Of a stretch of 16,051 bases of DNA, positions 1-8,434 are shown piece after piece (position 1 is the stretch's first letter; each line of letters opens with the position of its first letter). Made by a program: the position numbers and the translations under genes. The notes under the pieces were generated by a model. That model was not told where the DNA came from and did not search any database. It saw only the letters and a program-made list of their open reading frames with translations. This stretch comes from Euryarchaeota archaeon UBA128 (lineage in GTDB: Archaea; Thermoplasmatota; Poseidoniia; Poseidoniales; Poseidoniaceae), in contig DALZ01000057.1 in NCBI GenBank assembly GCA_002496955.1, positions 1 to 16,051 of the forward strand, written 5' to 3'.

Positions 1-177
1 GCTCTAAAAACTAGCGACATTGAGGAGATTGCTAGTAAGAAATTGGGTAACCGTGAGGGAACAACGCTTGAGGTTTGGTTAGAGTCGTTATTCTCGGCTG
101 GTAAATTGGTCAAAGTACACGGTGGCGACGGAATAGGTTGGGGTCCCTCTCCACGATGGTTAGCCGGCAAAGTTTGA
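1..177 (+). CDS. C-terminal fragment of a protein ending in a winged-helix-like domain
   Basis: Frame 1 is open from the window edge for 58 codons and ends with TGA at 175-177; the start lies outside. A helix (TSDIEEIASKKLG) is followed by a second helix (LEVWLESLFSAGKLV) and a short beta wing that ends in two Trp-containing turns. This order is typical of the last part of a winged helix-turn-helix, so a DNA- or RNA-binding C-terminus is plausible. The parent protein cannot be identified from 58 residues. It reads in the same direction as the giant surface-protein gene, 104 bases upstream of it, but the intervening palindrome and A/T-rich element suggest that the next gene has its own promoter. 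Confidence 0.6.
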   Translation, partial: ALKTSDIEEIASKKLGNREGTTLEVWLESLFSAGKLVKVHGGDGIGWGPSPRWLAGKV

Positions 178-190
178 ATAGATTCTCGCA

Positions 191-202
191 TTTGTTAAAA
201 AT
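191..202 (+). promoter_or_regulatory. Possible TATA-like element upstream of the giant surface-protein gene
   Basis: The A/T-rich stretch tttgttaaaaat lies between the end of the upstream gene and the palindrome at 212-226. An archaeal TATA box here would place transcription start at about 220-227, giving a leader of roughly 55-60 bases before the ATG at 282. No clear purine-rich BRE is seen, so this is a weak call from position and composition only. Confidence 0.28.
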
Positions 203-211
203 CTGGAATTC

Positions 212-226
212 GCTTGACTGTCAAGC
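212..226. promoter_or_regulatory. Perfect 15-base palindrome, candidate operator
   Basis: GCTTGAC-T-GTCAAGC has two perfect 7-base arms around one central base. It sits 10 bases after the TATA-like element and 55 bases before the start codon of the giant surface protein, at about the predicted transcription start, where a bound dimer could block initiation. A loop of one base is too small for a hairpin, which favours a protein-binding site over an RNA structure. The regulator is unknown. Confidence 0.45.
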
Positions 227-281
227 ATCCATAATGGCAACTAAAGGACAAAATTCCAAAGCAATTAAAGTGGTAGTATGA

Positions 282-3200
282 ATGGCTCAACAAGTGATGA
301 TGATGTTTTCCCAAGACAATCTCTTCAAAGCCCGCGCAAGAAGTATCTTACTTTGTATGTTGATGATCCTGTCAACAACAGCAGCATTAGCGACAACAGC
401 AAGTGCCTCTCAAGCTAGAACTTACACCACCAATCGCGACCCGCATGATGTAGCAATTGGAGATTTCAACTGTGATGGCCATAACGATATTGCAGTGGCA
501 ACTGATGGCACACACACTATTACCGTATTATGGAATGATGGAAATGGTGATTTTTCCGAGCGGCAAGACATTTGGGTTTCAGCTAATCAAGACCGCAATG
601 CAGATTGGGATGAATTCTCCAATGTTCAATTTATTGAGGTAGGCGAATTTACCGGAGATAGCGCCGCCGATATCGTAATTTTCCAAAGAAACAACCCGTT
701 CAAGACGAACGACGATGGGTCACCAGCCGGTGAGCCAGGTAACGTAACAATTATCGAAAACGGTGGCTGTAATGAGAAAAGTTGGTCTATTGGTGAACGA
801 TTCACTCACTTCTGGGCTTGGGACCTAGAGGTTTCTGATCTGAACCAAGACGGCAACGATGATGTCATGATTCTTGACCTACAAGCGGACATCACCACAC
901 AGAGAGTAGTTACTTACCTCGGGCCCGTAACCTCGGCTACTCAAGGTATTATCACCAATTTAGGGCCATCTCAACAAAACACCTATCGCGCCTTTGCGGC
1001 TGGTGATTGGGGAGAATCGCAAGTTGGCGGTGGATTCGGCGGTGGCGGCACATGTCTGGACAATGACATGTGGCTGCTACGCAGTGCAGGACTTGATTAC
1101 GCTACTGGACAGACCACAAATCCGGGTCACAACGATAACGTGTCAATCGTTGAATTTAATTGTCAAACCAATTCTTTCCCACCAACATACACCTACAGCC
1201 CTACTCCTACAAGCACATCCGAACACGTAATCAATATGCAAACCCCGTTCTCAAATGACCTGGCTGTTGCGGATGTTGACGGCGATGGAGTTGCTGATGT
1301 TTTAGCAATGGTTGATGATGTTGTTGAAAACATAACTTATGTCACGGCTTCTTCTTCAGGTTCGTGGTCCAATCCATCTAAAGTTCCCTTTGGGCCTTAC
1401 GCAGCATATACTCTAACTGTTGCAGATTTGAACGGAGATCAAGAACCCGATTTCATAGTCCCGAGTCTTGCAGAAGCAGAAGTCTCGACAGATTCTACTG
1501 GTGCAAGCACCAACAATTACTTGTTAACCGCCCCAACTTCTATTCAGATAACCCTGTCTGATGGTAGCGGTGCTCACTTGAGCCCTCTCTCATATGCAGC
1601 AGGTTTGAGGCCACACACAGCCGAGGTTGGACAACTTGTCGGCAGTTCAACTTCACCGCTCGATGTTGTCGTCGCCCACAAGAATTGGGGCTTTGGTGGA
1701 TGGAGTGATAACCTTGGTTGGGAAGGTCAATATGACACAATTTCCATAATTGAAATGGATAACCAAGACCTATCAGTATCTGGCCTAGACATAAACCCTG
1801 TCGATCGTTACATCGGCATTGTTGGTGAAGGTACTCGAGACCTCAATGTCACGGTCACCAATACTGGGATGAGTGTTCTAAACGGTTTAACGGCAAATTT
1901 GGATGTCGAGTTAAAGATTGTAGATGAACAAAACTCTACCAACCAGACAGTATATTCCAACGACTGGGACCTTCCAGAGGATGCTTCGGGTTGTGGAGCA
2001 GGTTGTTTCTGGGAATATACAGATTACGTGGACCAATCATCTTATCATTGGACAGAACAAACGACTGTGTCGTCTGGAGATAATTCAGAGGAAGCCCAAT
2101 CTACACGCTCTGCTAACTACCTTAACCCAACACATTTCATGTGGGCTGGTGAAACAGTAACAGATTCTAACGGTGAGGAATGGACTGGCTATGGTGCCAA
2201 TTGGGACGAAGCGATGGTGCTTCGTGATGTCGATTTGACCGGTTCTGACAGAGCGTTCATGAGTGTTGAATTGTATCGACACTTGGGCTATGACGGATTA
2301 GGATTTGTCAGCCAAAATGGCAACTTCATTATTAGGAACCTTTGGGATGATTTGGCTATGATTGAGGTCGGCAGTGAGGATACCGGTTGGTATGTTATCA
2401 GCTGTCCAACCTCAGCGTTCATCGCTGGTGCCTGCTGGTCTGGTGCTTCCTTGTGGGGTGGATTCGATGATGAACGGTTTTGGAAGCAATATATCGCAGG
2501 CATGGAGGTTGAGGGATTATACGATTACGATGATTATTACACAGACTCAAATTATGGCTGGGATAATTTCACCGATGAAGGAGTTGGTTCCTTCGACTTG
2601 AGCCCGTGGGCCGGTGAAATTATTGACTTGAGATTCAGGTTCAGGACAGGTTTTGGTGGTTCGGTATCTGATGCTAACGAATCTCTATGGTCTGGCTATG
2701 ATGGATTTGCGGTGGATAATTTGACAATCACGAAACAAAACACCGCATTTTTCCCCAACACTCAGAACCTACAAACTCAAATTCAGGTGAATAATCTCGG
2801 CCCGGGCCAAGAATACGAAACCAGTCTACAAGCAGACTTCCTCAACGATACCACTTATCGTATATCTGCTTCATTGTCGAATAATGGTTGGGATGAGCAG
2901 CCGATTAACGATGAGATAGTAACTTATGTTACGCCATTCAATCTTTATGACCCAGCGCTTGAATTCATTGATTTCTTTGAACCAGGCCGCCTGTATGCTC
3001 AAGGACCATATCCGATTTCTGCAACCACCAACAACTGGGGTAACACATTTGTCGACTTTGACATTGACGCCACGGTATCTTCTGCTACACCGTCCACGAT
3101 ACAGTGTGGTGAACCAGCGGCTGATTGTGTTGTTTCATTCGACAATTCCACCGACGGTTCAAGATATACCGAGAATAATAACCCCAAAGGCGCTCTTTAC

Positions 3201-6200
3201 AACGATACAGTCCTGTGCCCAACCGATTTCGTATTCAACAACAATGCATATTGGTTCGGTCATCCTTGTCGAACAGAAACTGGGACATCAGGTTATGGTG
3301 ACGCATGGGAAAATCAAACTATGAGCGTTATTGACGTAAACCTAACCAACCTTAGCGGAGATTTCGTGTCTCTATCATTCGAATACTATGCAGACACATT
3401 CTTCGAGATCGACTCAGATGGCAACATCGATCCGAGTGACTTTATGTCATTGACCTTAGACTACGAAAGAAACTCAACAGATTTCACGGCTAATGTATAC
3501 GGGCAGTGGAATGATTACAATGAGGATGGCACTTGTCAGGTAGATGAGGATGGTAATGGTATAGTTAACGAAACTAACCCAATTGACTTTGAAGAGATTC
3601 AATATATCGGTGATCCAAGAAATACCGATGGTATTGGCCAACCATGGAACGTGTTCTTCAACTCCGATGGTTTGGTAAAAACTACCAGTATTGACTTAAC
3701 TCACTTATATGTCTACAATACGACCTCAACAGACAGTTCTGATTGGGACACTGAGTGTATTAATCTTTCAGGAACAACCGTGCAACTGAACTTTGATTTC
3801 TACTCTGATGACGATGGCCGAAATGGTATAAATGATGGATTTAGAGGAATCGGTGTAAACAATATCACCGTTAAGGAGTTTACTTTCGTCGAGGAAGCAA
3901 AGTACTCCATCACTAGAACCAATGTCGATGCCGAGGATTCCTCATCCGATATCATCGCTACGCATGACTTTAATTCTGGAGTTTACATGATTGAGGTTGA
4001 AACCATTTATGACAACACCACCTTCGGAACTAGTTGGTTTGGTTCAGAAGAAAGGTCAACAGCTAATAACATCAAGCGAGTAATTTTTGAAGTAAAATCA
4101 GTTGACATATCGTTGAGTCAACCAAACCGATTAACATGTTTGACCGAAGTCAGATTAAATTGTGTTCTCCCGATTGATAGCTCTTTGACTCACAACTGGG
4201 ATATTTCTGCGACAAATGGTGTCCTTGAAGGGGACTACACATTCTACATGAATATCTTTGATGAGACAACAAATTCTCTGGTTCATACCTCCAATGCAGG
4301 TCCAGCACAAACGCTTCTCAGCGGACAAAGGGTGGACTTGTCTTTCACTCCATGGGCTGGCTATCAGGATGGACACACCTACAACATCAGTTATCACGCA
4401 GAACTCGATGATGGAACACAATCCGGTGATGCAAGATTTTTCCATGCTACATTTGCTGATAATGTCGACATCGCCATTCTCTCAGATAAGACCACAGGTA
4501 CCTCAACCATCATCGAAGACTTAGCAATTATGGGCAAAACCTACACCCTGTTTACCATGAATGACTGGGACACATACTTCAAGACCAACTGGTTTACCAA
4601 TTTCGATAAGATAATCCTTCCTTGGCAGGACTTCAACACTGCAAAAGATGATGGTGGCGCATACTACAAGACTTTGTCAGAGACTGTAAATAACGTCAAC
4701 AGAAAGCAGGTGTTGGTCAACTTCATGAGCAGTGGTGGAACAATACAAGCCCACTTGGCGCCTCATGGCACACAGACATATGGTTTGCAAACAAGCGTAG
4801 AGCCAAGATTGCCACTCGGACTTGAGATTGCTGATCGGACAAATGGCGCTGAGATTTCCTTCAGCGATATGGAAATTTACGATCCATTCCACCCACTTAT
4901 GTTCAACATCAATCAGAGCAACTTCGAGGGCTTCAGCCCAGTTGCGTCATCCGCTTTGGACATTGGCAGCGAGGCTACCAATGACGTGCCAAAGATATGC
5001 TCCGGCAACCAAAATGTGGCGAAATTCCAGCCGATAATTCATGACGGAACTGACACTGATGATGTGTTGTTGGGAATCTGCAGCTATGGCTCAGGTGGTA
5101 TGATAATTTCAACTATAGATGTTGAGGCCAACTCTGAGAATGCTAGTAGCAGCACATTTGCTCTGCTCAAGAACATGCTAGATTACCAAGTCAACGACTA
5201 TCCCAGTCCATTTGGTGAAATGCGTGAAGGTACTGACATCCGCATCAATGGTGAGATACCAACAGAAGCGCTTGGTGCAGGTTATGCAACTTATTACATG
5301 AAGAGTAATGCCGAATTAACATTCAGCTACACCTCAGATGCTCAGGTCGATTTGCGCACAGATTGGCTGATAGAGGGGCCAACGTCATGGACAAATGCTA
5401 CTATGGCGCCCGGGCAGATAGATCACTATGTTTCGCCGCTTTTCGAAACAGATACGTCGCCTACTATGACTTTCTGTAAGTCGATTGGCACACAAGGTCT
5501 GTGTAAGCAAGAAGAGCAGTGGGTTGTAACACTCTGGCTGCACGATGACAACGGTCATTCCCGCATGCTTCAAGTAACCGTTGAGACCAATGACGACAAT
5601 GCTGATGCATACAACCCGATAGTAGATGCATATGTGGTGATTAAAGAATCGTATGCAGATCAAATTAGTTTGGTGGGTACTTGTTCGATAACAAGTAACT
5701 ATCCAAAATATGAAATCATGCTTGACGAGTCTGGACAATTGCCAATCGAGTTTAACGCTGGTAACTCCAGCGACCCCGATTCTTTGGATAGTTCAGGAAT
5801 TGAACGATATGAATGGAAAGTTACCTTTGACAAACCTTGGGATCAGGCAATCAGCTTAACTCCAAATATCGACATCAAATACGAAGCAAGCGGAGGTATG
5901 TGGACATATGTCTTTGGTGGCTACGGAATAGACGATGAGGGCGTATCATATGCAGGCAGAAATCTAACCTTTAATCCCGTTACAGAAGCACCTATTCAGC
6001 CAATAAATATCCAATTGACTGTTTTCGACAAGGCTGGACGATATAACAATAGCATGGAATTCTGTTTTGATGTCAAACCGCAAGGGTTTGGCGATGAGCC
6101 GCCAGTAATTGATTTCACGAATTGGAACAACAGGGACAGTTACATAGACTCATACTACAATTTGTCTGGCTTTATTCAGAGTGGCTCGGATGAGAAAGAT

Positions 6201-7103
6201 ACATTCATTGAAATAACTACCAATCAATCTCTATTAGATGAGACAGACCAATTTATTCGAGATTTGGCGATAAGCAGGGGTGAGTTAGCAAGGGTTACTT
6301 CTATTGGAACAGGTGATTCATTTGAATTAAGTCTTAACATAGATGCGTTCCATTCAAACGAACCAGTGGCGCTAGAGATACACATGAGAGTTTATGAGTT
6401 CGATCCTGCGAAAGACACAGATTATCGATGGGTTGTAGAGCAGCAACTAAGCCCATTAGACTCTAACTACATCATTATTCATAACCCAACTTATATCACT
6501 CTAGAACTACCGATTTGTCGTGGCGTAGAGGTACCTGCTGAGGTAAGTATTGAAGATCCTGAAGGGGAGTGGGTATTTGTCTCGGGACAATGTGCTTGGA
6601 ATGGTCTATACACCTATGCCAACGGCAACTGGACCGCTCCAGCGTCTAATGCAGGTGGTGACGGTGCAGAGTCAAGCAGTAATCTAATGCTCATAGGTGC
6701 TGGTGCTGTTGGATTAATCATTATCGTAATCTTGACGTTACTATTCCTTCGCAGAAGTGGTAATGAAGGAATGGATGGGGATTACAAGGATTTCAACCTA
6801 ACCGGTGGATACCAGTCTCAGGACCCAGTAGAACAATATGTTCAGCAATTAATTGCTCAAGGCTACCCTGAAGATACTGCACGAGCCTATGCTCAACAGT
6901 ATGCGGGCCAGGCAGGATTGGGTGGTGGTGTCACGATGGGTGCGACACAGGCTACAGCATCTGCTGCAACAGGAACCAATCCAGCGATGGAGGCTGCTTA
7001 TCAGCAATACTACCAGCAGTTCATTTCACAAGGTTATGATGCACAAACAGCGGCAGCGTATGCTCAACAGTATGCAGCCCAATATGTGCAGCAACAACAA
7101 TGA
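282..7103 (+). CDS. Giant membrane-anchored surface protein: FG-GAP propeller, CARDB/jelly-roll modules, GATase-like domain
   Basis: This 2273-residue protein should be exported, with almost everything outside the cell and one C-terminal anchor. A basic N-terminus, a hydrophobic stretch (about 21-37) and an ASA site near residue 42 form a signal peptide. FG-GAP/VCBS calcium loops of the form DxNxDGxxD occur at 61-69, 186-194, 331-339 and 382-390; degenerate units near 121, 238 and 447 make seven, enough for a beta-propeller to about 480. CARDB/Ig-like modules follow, with two related jelly-roll-like units (about 565-825 and 975-1220). The second carries EF-hand-like loops at 1044-1053 and 1088-1097. 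Residues 1395-1640 resemble a class I glutamine-amidotransferase/ThuA-like fold without an obvious catalytic Cys-His pair. PKD-like modules (about 1808-2090), a membrane helix (2135-2156), two Arg and a 115-residue tail with two repeats complete it. Adhesion, glycan binding or substrate capture is an inference; no hydrolase was recognised. The start could instead be one of the ATG codons at 297-303. Confidence 0.9.
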   Translation: MAQQVMMMFSQDNLFKARARSILLCMLMILSTTAALATTASASQARTYTTNRDPHDVAIGDFNCDGHNDIAVATDGTHTITVLWNDGNGDFSERQDIWVSANQDRNADWDEFSNVQFIEVGEFTGDSAADIVIFQRNNPFKTNDDGSPAGEPGNVTIIENGGCNEKSWSIGERFTHFWAWDLEVSDLNQDGNDDVMILDLQADITTQRVVTYLGPVTSATQGIITNLGPSQQNTYRAFAAGDWGESQVGGGFGGGGTCLDNDMWLLRSAGLDYATGQTTNPGHNDNVSIVEFNCQTNSFPPTYTYSPTPTSTSEHVINMQTPFSNDLAVADVDGDGVADVLAMVDDVVENITYVTASSSGSWSNPSKVPFGPYAAYTLTVADLNGDQEPDFIVPSLAEAEVSTDSTGASTNNYLLTAPTSIQITLSDGSGAHLSPLSYAAGLRPHTAEVGQLVGSSTSPLDVVVAHKNWGFGGWSDNLGWEGQYDTISIIEMDNQDLSVSGLDINPVDRYIGIVGEGTRDLNVTVTNTGMSVLNGLTANLDVELKIVDEQNSTNQTVYSNDWDLPEDASGCGAGCFWEYTDYVDQSSYHWTEQTTVSSGDNSEEAQSTRSANYLNPTHFMWAGETVTDSNGEEWTGYGANWDEAMVLRDVDLTGSDRAFMSVELYRHLGYDGLGFVSQNGNFIIRNLWDDLAMIEVGSEDTGWYVISCPTSAFIAGACWSGASLWGGFDDERFWKQYIAGMEVEGLYDYDDYYTDSNYGWDNFTDEGVGSFDLSPWAGEIIDLRFRFRTGFGGSVSDANESLWSGYDGFAVDNLTITKQNTAFFPNTQNLQTQIQVNNLGPGQEYETSLQADFLNDTTYRISASLSNNGWDEQPINDEIVTYVTPFNLYDPALEFIDFFEPGRLYAQGPYPISATTNNWGNTFVDFDIDATVSSATPSTIQCGEPAADCVVSFDNSTDGSRYTENNNPKGALYNDTVLCPTDFVFNNNAYWFGHPCRTETGTSGYGDAWENQTMSVIDVNLTNLSGDFVSLSFEYYADTFFEIDSDGNIDPSDFMSLTLDYERNSTDFTANVYGQWNDYNEDGTCQVDEDGNGIVNETNPIDFEEIQYIGDPRNTDGIGQPWNVFFNSDGLVKTTSIDLTHLYVYNTTSTDSSDWDTECINLSGTTVQLNFDFYSDDDGRNGINDGFRGIGVNNITVKEFTFVEEAKYSITRTNVDAEDSSSDIIATHDFNSGVYMIEVETIYDNTTFGTSWFGSEERSTANNIKRVIFEVKSVDISLSQPNRLTCLTEVRLNCVLPIDSSLTHNWDISATNGVLEGDYTFYMNIFDETTNSLVHTSNAGPAQTLLSGQRVDLSFTPWAGYQDGHTYNISYHAELDDGTQSGDARFFHATFADNVDIAILSDKTTGTSTIIEDLAIMGKTYTLFTMNDWDTYFKTNWFTNFDKIILPWQDFNTAKDDGGAYYKTLSETVNNVNRKQVLVNFMSSGGTIQAHLAPHGTQTYGLQTSVEPRLPLGLEIADRTNGAEISFSDMEIYDPFHPLMFNINQSNFEGFSPVASSALDIGSEATNDVPKICSGNQNVAKFQPIIHDGTDTDDVLLGICSYGSGGMIISTIDVEANSENASSSTFALLKNMLDYQVNDYPSPFGEMREGTDIRINGEIPTEALGAGYATYYMKSNAELTFSYTSDAQVDLRTDWLIEGPTSWTNATMAPGQIDHYVSPLFETDTSPTMTFCKSIGTQGLCKQEEQWVVTLWLHDDNGHSRMLQVTVETNDDNADAYNPIVDAYVVIKESYADQISLVGTCSITSNYPKYEIMLDESGQLPIEFNAGNSSDPDSLDSSGIERYEWKVTFDKPWDQAISLTPNIDIKYEASGGMWTYVFGGYGIDDEGVSYAGRNLTFNPVTEAPIQPINIQLTVFDKAGRYNNSMEFCFDVKPQGFGDEPPVIDFTNWNNRDSYIDSYYNLSGFIQSGSDEKDTFIEITTNQSLLDETDQFIRDLAISRGELARVTSIGTGDSFELSLNIDAFHSNEPVALEIHMRVYEFDPAKDTDYRWVVEQQLSPLDSNYIIIHNPTYITLELPICRGVEVPAEVSIEDPEGEWVFVSGQCAWNGLYTYANGNWTAPASNAGGDGAESSSNLMLIGAGAVGLIIIVILTLLFLRRSGNEGMDGDYKDFNLTGGYQSQDPVEQYVQQLIAQGYPEDTARAYAQQYAGQAGLGGGVTMGATQATASAATGTNPAMEAAYQQYYQQFISQGYDAQTAAAYAQQYAAQYVQQQQ
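6822..7100 (+). repeat. Two copies of a Gln/Tyr/Ala-rich 'QGY' helical hairpin in the cytoplasmic tail
   Basis: Inside the giant gene, residues from 2181 and from about 2238 share the pattern YxQQ-(L/F)-I-x-QGY-x-x-x-TA-x-AYAQQYA. The DNA also repeats: tatgctcaacagtatgc occurs in both copies. The tail follows the membrane helix and two Arg, so it should face the cytoplasm. Each copy looks like two short helices joined at QGY, loosely like a UBA-type hairpin. Its function is not known to me; binding of a cytoplasmic partner or clustering are guesses. Confidence 0.7.
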
Positions 7104-7168
7104 CAGCGACTGTAATTGTAAGACCTGATGTTCCATGAGTTCAAAAGTAACTGGCTCTAGGGCCGGCC

Positions 7169-8434
7169 ATGGACAAGACTGACAAGTATACAGTTGCAGA
7201 TATTTCCCTCGCAGAATCGGGAGCATTAAGGGTAGACTGGGCTAGAGCTAGAATGCCAGTATTGGCAGCATTGAAGGAAGAAGCACAAATCACCAAACCA
7301 TTAGCAGGGATGAAAGTTGCAGGTTGTCTTCACGTAACCAAAGAAACTGCGGTCTTAATTGAGACTATTGCAGCAGCCGGCGCTGAAATCTCTTGGTCAG
7401 GATGTAACCCACTATCTACACAAGATGATGTTGCGGCATGGCTGGCGGCTGAAGGTTACTCGATTCATGCTTGGCATGGTCAAAGTGTCGAGGACTTTTA
7501 TTGGTGCATTGACAAGACTCTAGAGTTCAAGCCGACTCTGACTCTGGACGATGGAGCTGATTTAATTGTTCGAGTTCACGGCGAGAAAAGCGAATATGCT
7601 GAAGGCGTTATAGGCGGAACCGAAGAAACGACTACCGGTGTTCATCGACTTAGAGCAATGGGTAAAGCAGGTGATTTGAAATATCCTGTGATAGCCGTAA
7701 ACGATGCCATTACAAAGTGGGACTTTGATAATGTGTATGGCACTGGTCAGTCGACAATCGATGGAATACTCAGAGCGACCTCAGTATTAGTGTCCGGCAA
7801 GACCTTCGTCGTTGCAGGTTATGGACACTGCGGCAAAGGTGTTGCGATGAGAGCGCAAGGAATGGGCGCAAATGTGATAATCACCGAAGTCGATCCTCTG
7901 CCGGCATTGCGAGCGATTATGGACGGCTTTAGAGTCATGAAGATGGATGAGGCGGCCAAGTATGGCGACATATTCTGTACTGCTACAGGAATGAAAGATG
8001 TCATTGTCGACCGGCATTTCTCTGTAATGAAGGATGGTGCAATAATTTCCAACACTGGTCACTATGACTGTGAAATTAACATTGACGACCTCAAGGCACA
8101 AGCATCGAGTAACAGAACAATCAGAGACAACAATGTCGAGTATACCATGAAAGATGGCAGAAAGATATTCCTCCTAGCAGACGGGCGTCTCGTAAATCTA
8201 GCGGCAGCTGAAGGCCACCCATCGGAAGTTATGGATATGTCCTTTGCCAATCAATACTTGGCTTTGTGCCGTTTGGCCAAGGAAGGTAGTGAGATGCAAC
8301 CAATTGTCTATGATATCACCACAGAACAGGATCAGAGTTTAGCGGTAACAAAACTCGCTACTTTGGGCTTTGCTATCGACACTCTAACAGAAGAACAAAT
8401 TGCATACTTGGACGATTACAACGCTGGAACATGA
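7169..8434 (+). CDS. ahcY: S-adenosylhomocysteine hydrolase (adenosylhomocysteinase), archaeal type
   Basis: This cytoplasmic NAD-dependent enzyme splits S-adenosylhomocysteine into homocysteine and adenosine, removing the inhibitory product of SAM-dependent methylation. The 421 residues carry the family motifs in order: substrate-site H55 in HVTKETAVLIET, GCNPLSTQDD (78-87), D128 in LDDGADL, E153 in EETTTGVH, K183 and D187 in ITKWDFDN, YGTGQS (190-195), the Rossmann loop GYGHCGKG (217-224), NTGHYD (295-300) and LVNLAAAEGHP (341-351). The C-terminal Lys-Tyr extension of bacterial and eukaryotic enzymes is absent, as in archaeal forms. Some archaeal relatives prefer S-inosylhomocysteine, which cannot be excluded here. 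The ATG has a weak AGGG six bases upstream and follows the giant gene by 65 bases. The stop abuts that of the convergent TPR gene. Confidence in the family is very high. Confidence 0.97.
   Translation: MDKTDKYTVADISLAESGALRVDWARARMPVLAALKEEAQITKPLAGMKVAGCLHVTKETAVLIETIAAAGAEISWSGCNPLSTQDDVAAWLAAEGYSIHAWHGQSVEDFYWCIDKTLEFKPTLTLDDGADLIVRVHGEKSEYAEGVIGGTEETTTGVHRLRAMGKAGDLKYPVIAVNDAITKWDFDNVYGTGQSTIDGILRATSVLVSGKTFVVAGYGHCGKGVAMRAQGMGANVIITEVDPLPALRAIMDGFRVMKMDEAAKYGDIFCTATGMKDVIVDRHFSVMKDGAIISNTGHYDCEINIDDLKAQASSNRTIRDNNVEYTMKDGRKIFLLADGRLVNLAAAEGHPSEVMDMSFANQYLALCRLAKEGSEMQPIVYDITTEQDQSLAVTKLATLGFAIDTLTEEQIAYLDDYNAGT

Noticed and set aside
278..418. An overlapping 46-codon frame starting at an ATG four bases before the giant-gene start
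   Set aside because: It has no recognisable domain, and the overlapping frame has a clear signal peptide and continues for 2273 codons. It remains possible as a tiny leader peptide but nothing supports it.
7161..7168. GGCCGGCC palindrome immediately before the hydrolase ATG, which looks like a rare-cutter cloning site
   Set aside because: It is a single 8-base match in continuous sequence with no vector-like flanks; chance is the simplest explanation.
7104..7168. Possible separate small gene or terminator between the giant gene and the hydrolase gene
   Set aside because: The 65 bases have no T-rich run, stem-loop or convincing frame of their own; a weak A/T element (ttcaaaagta) near 7140 is too poor to call a promoter.
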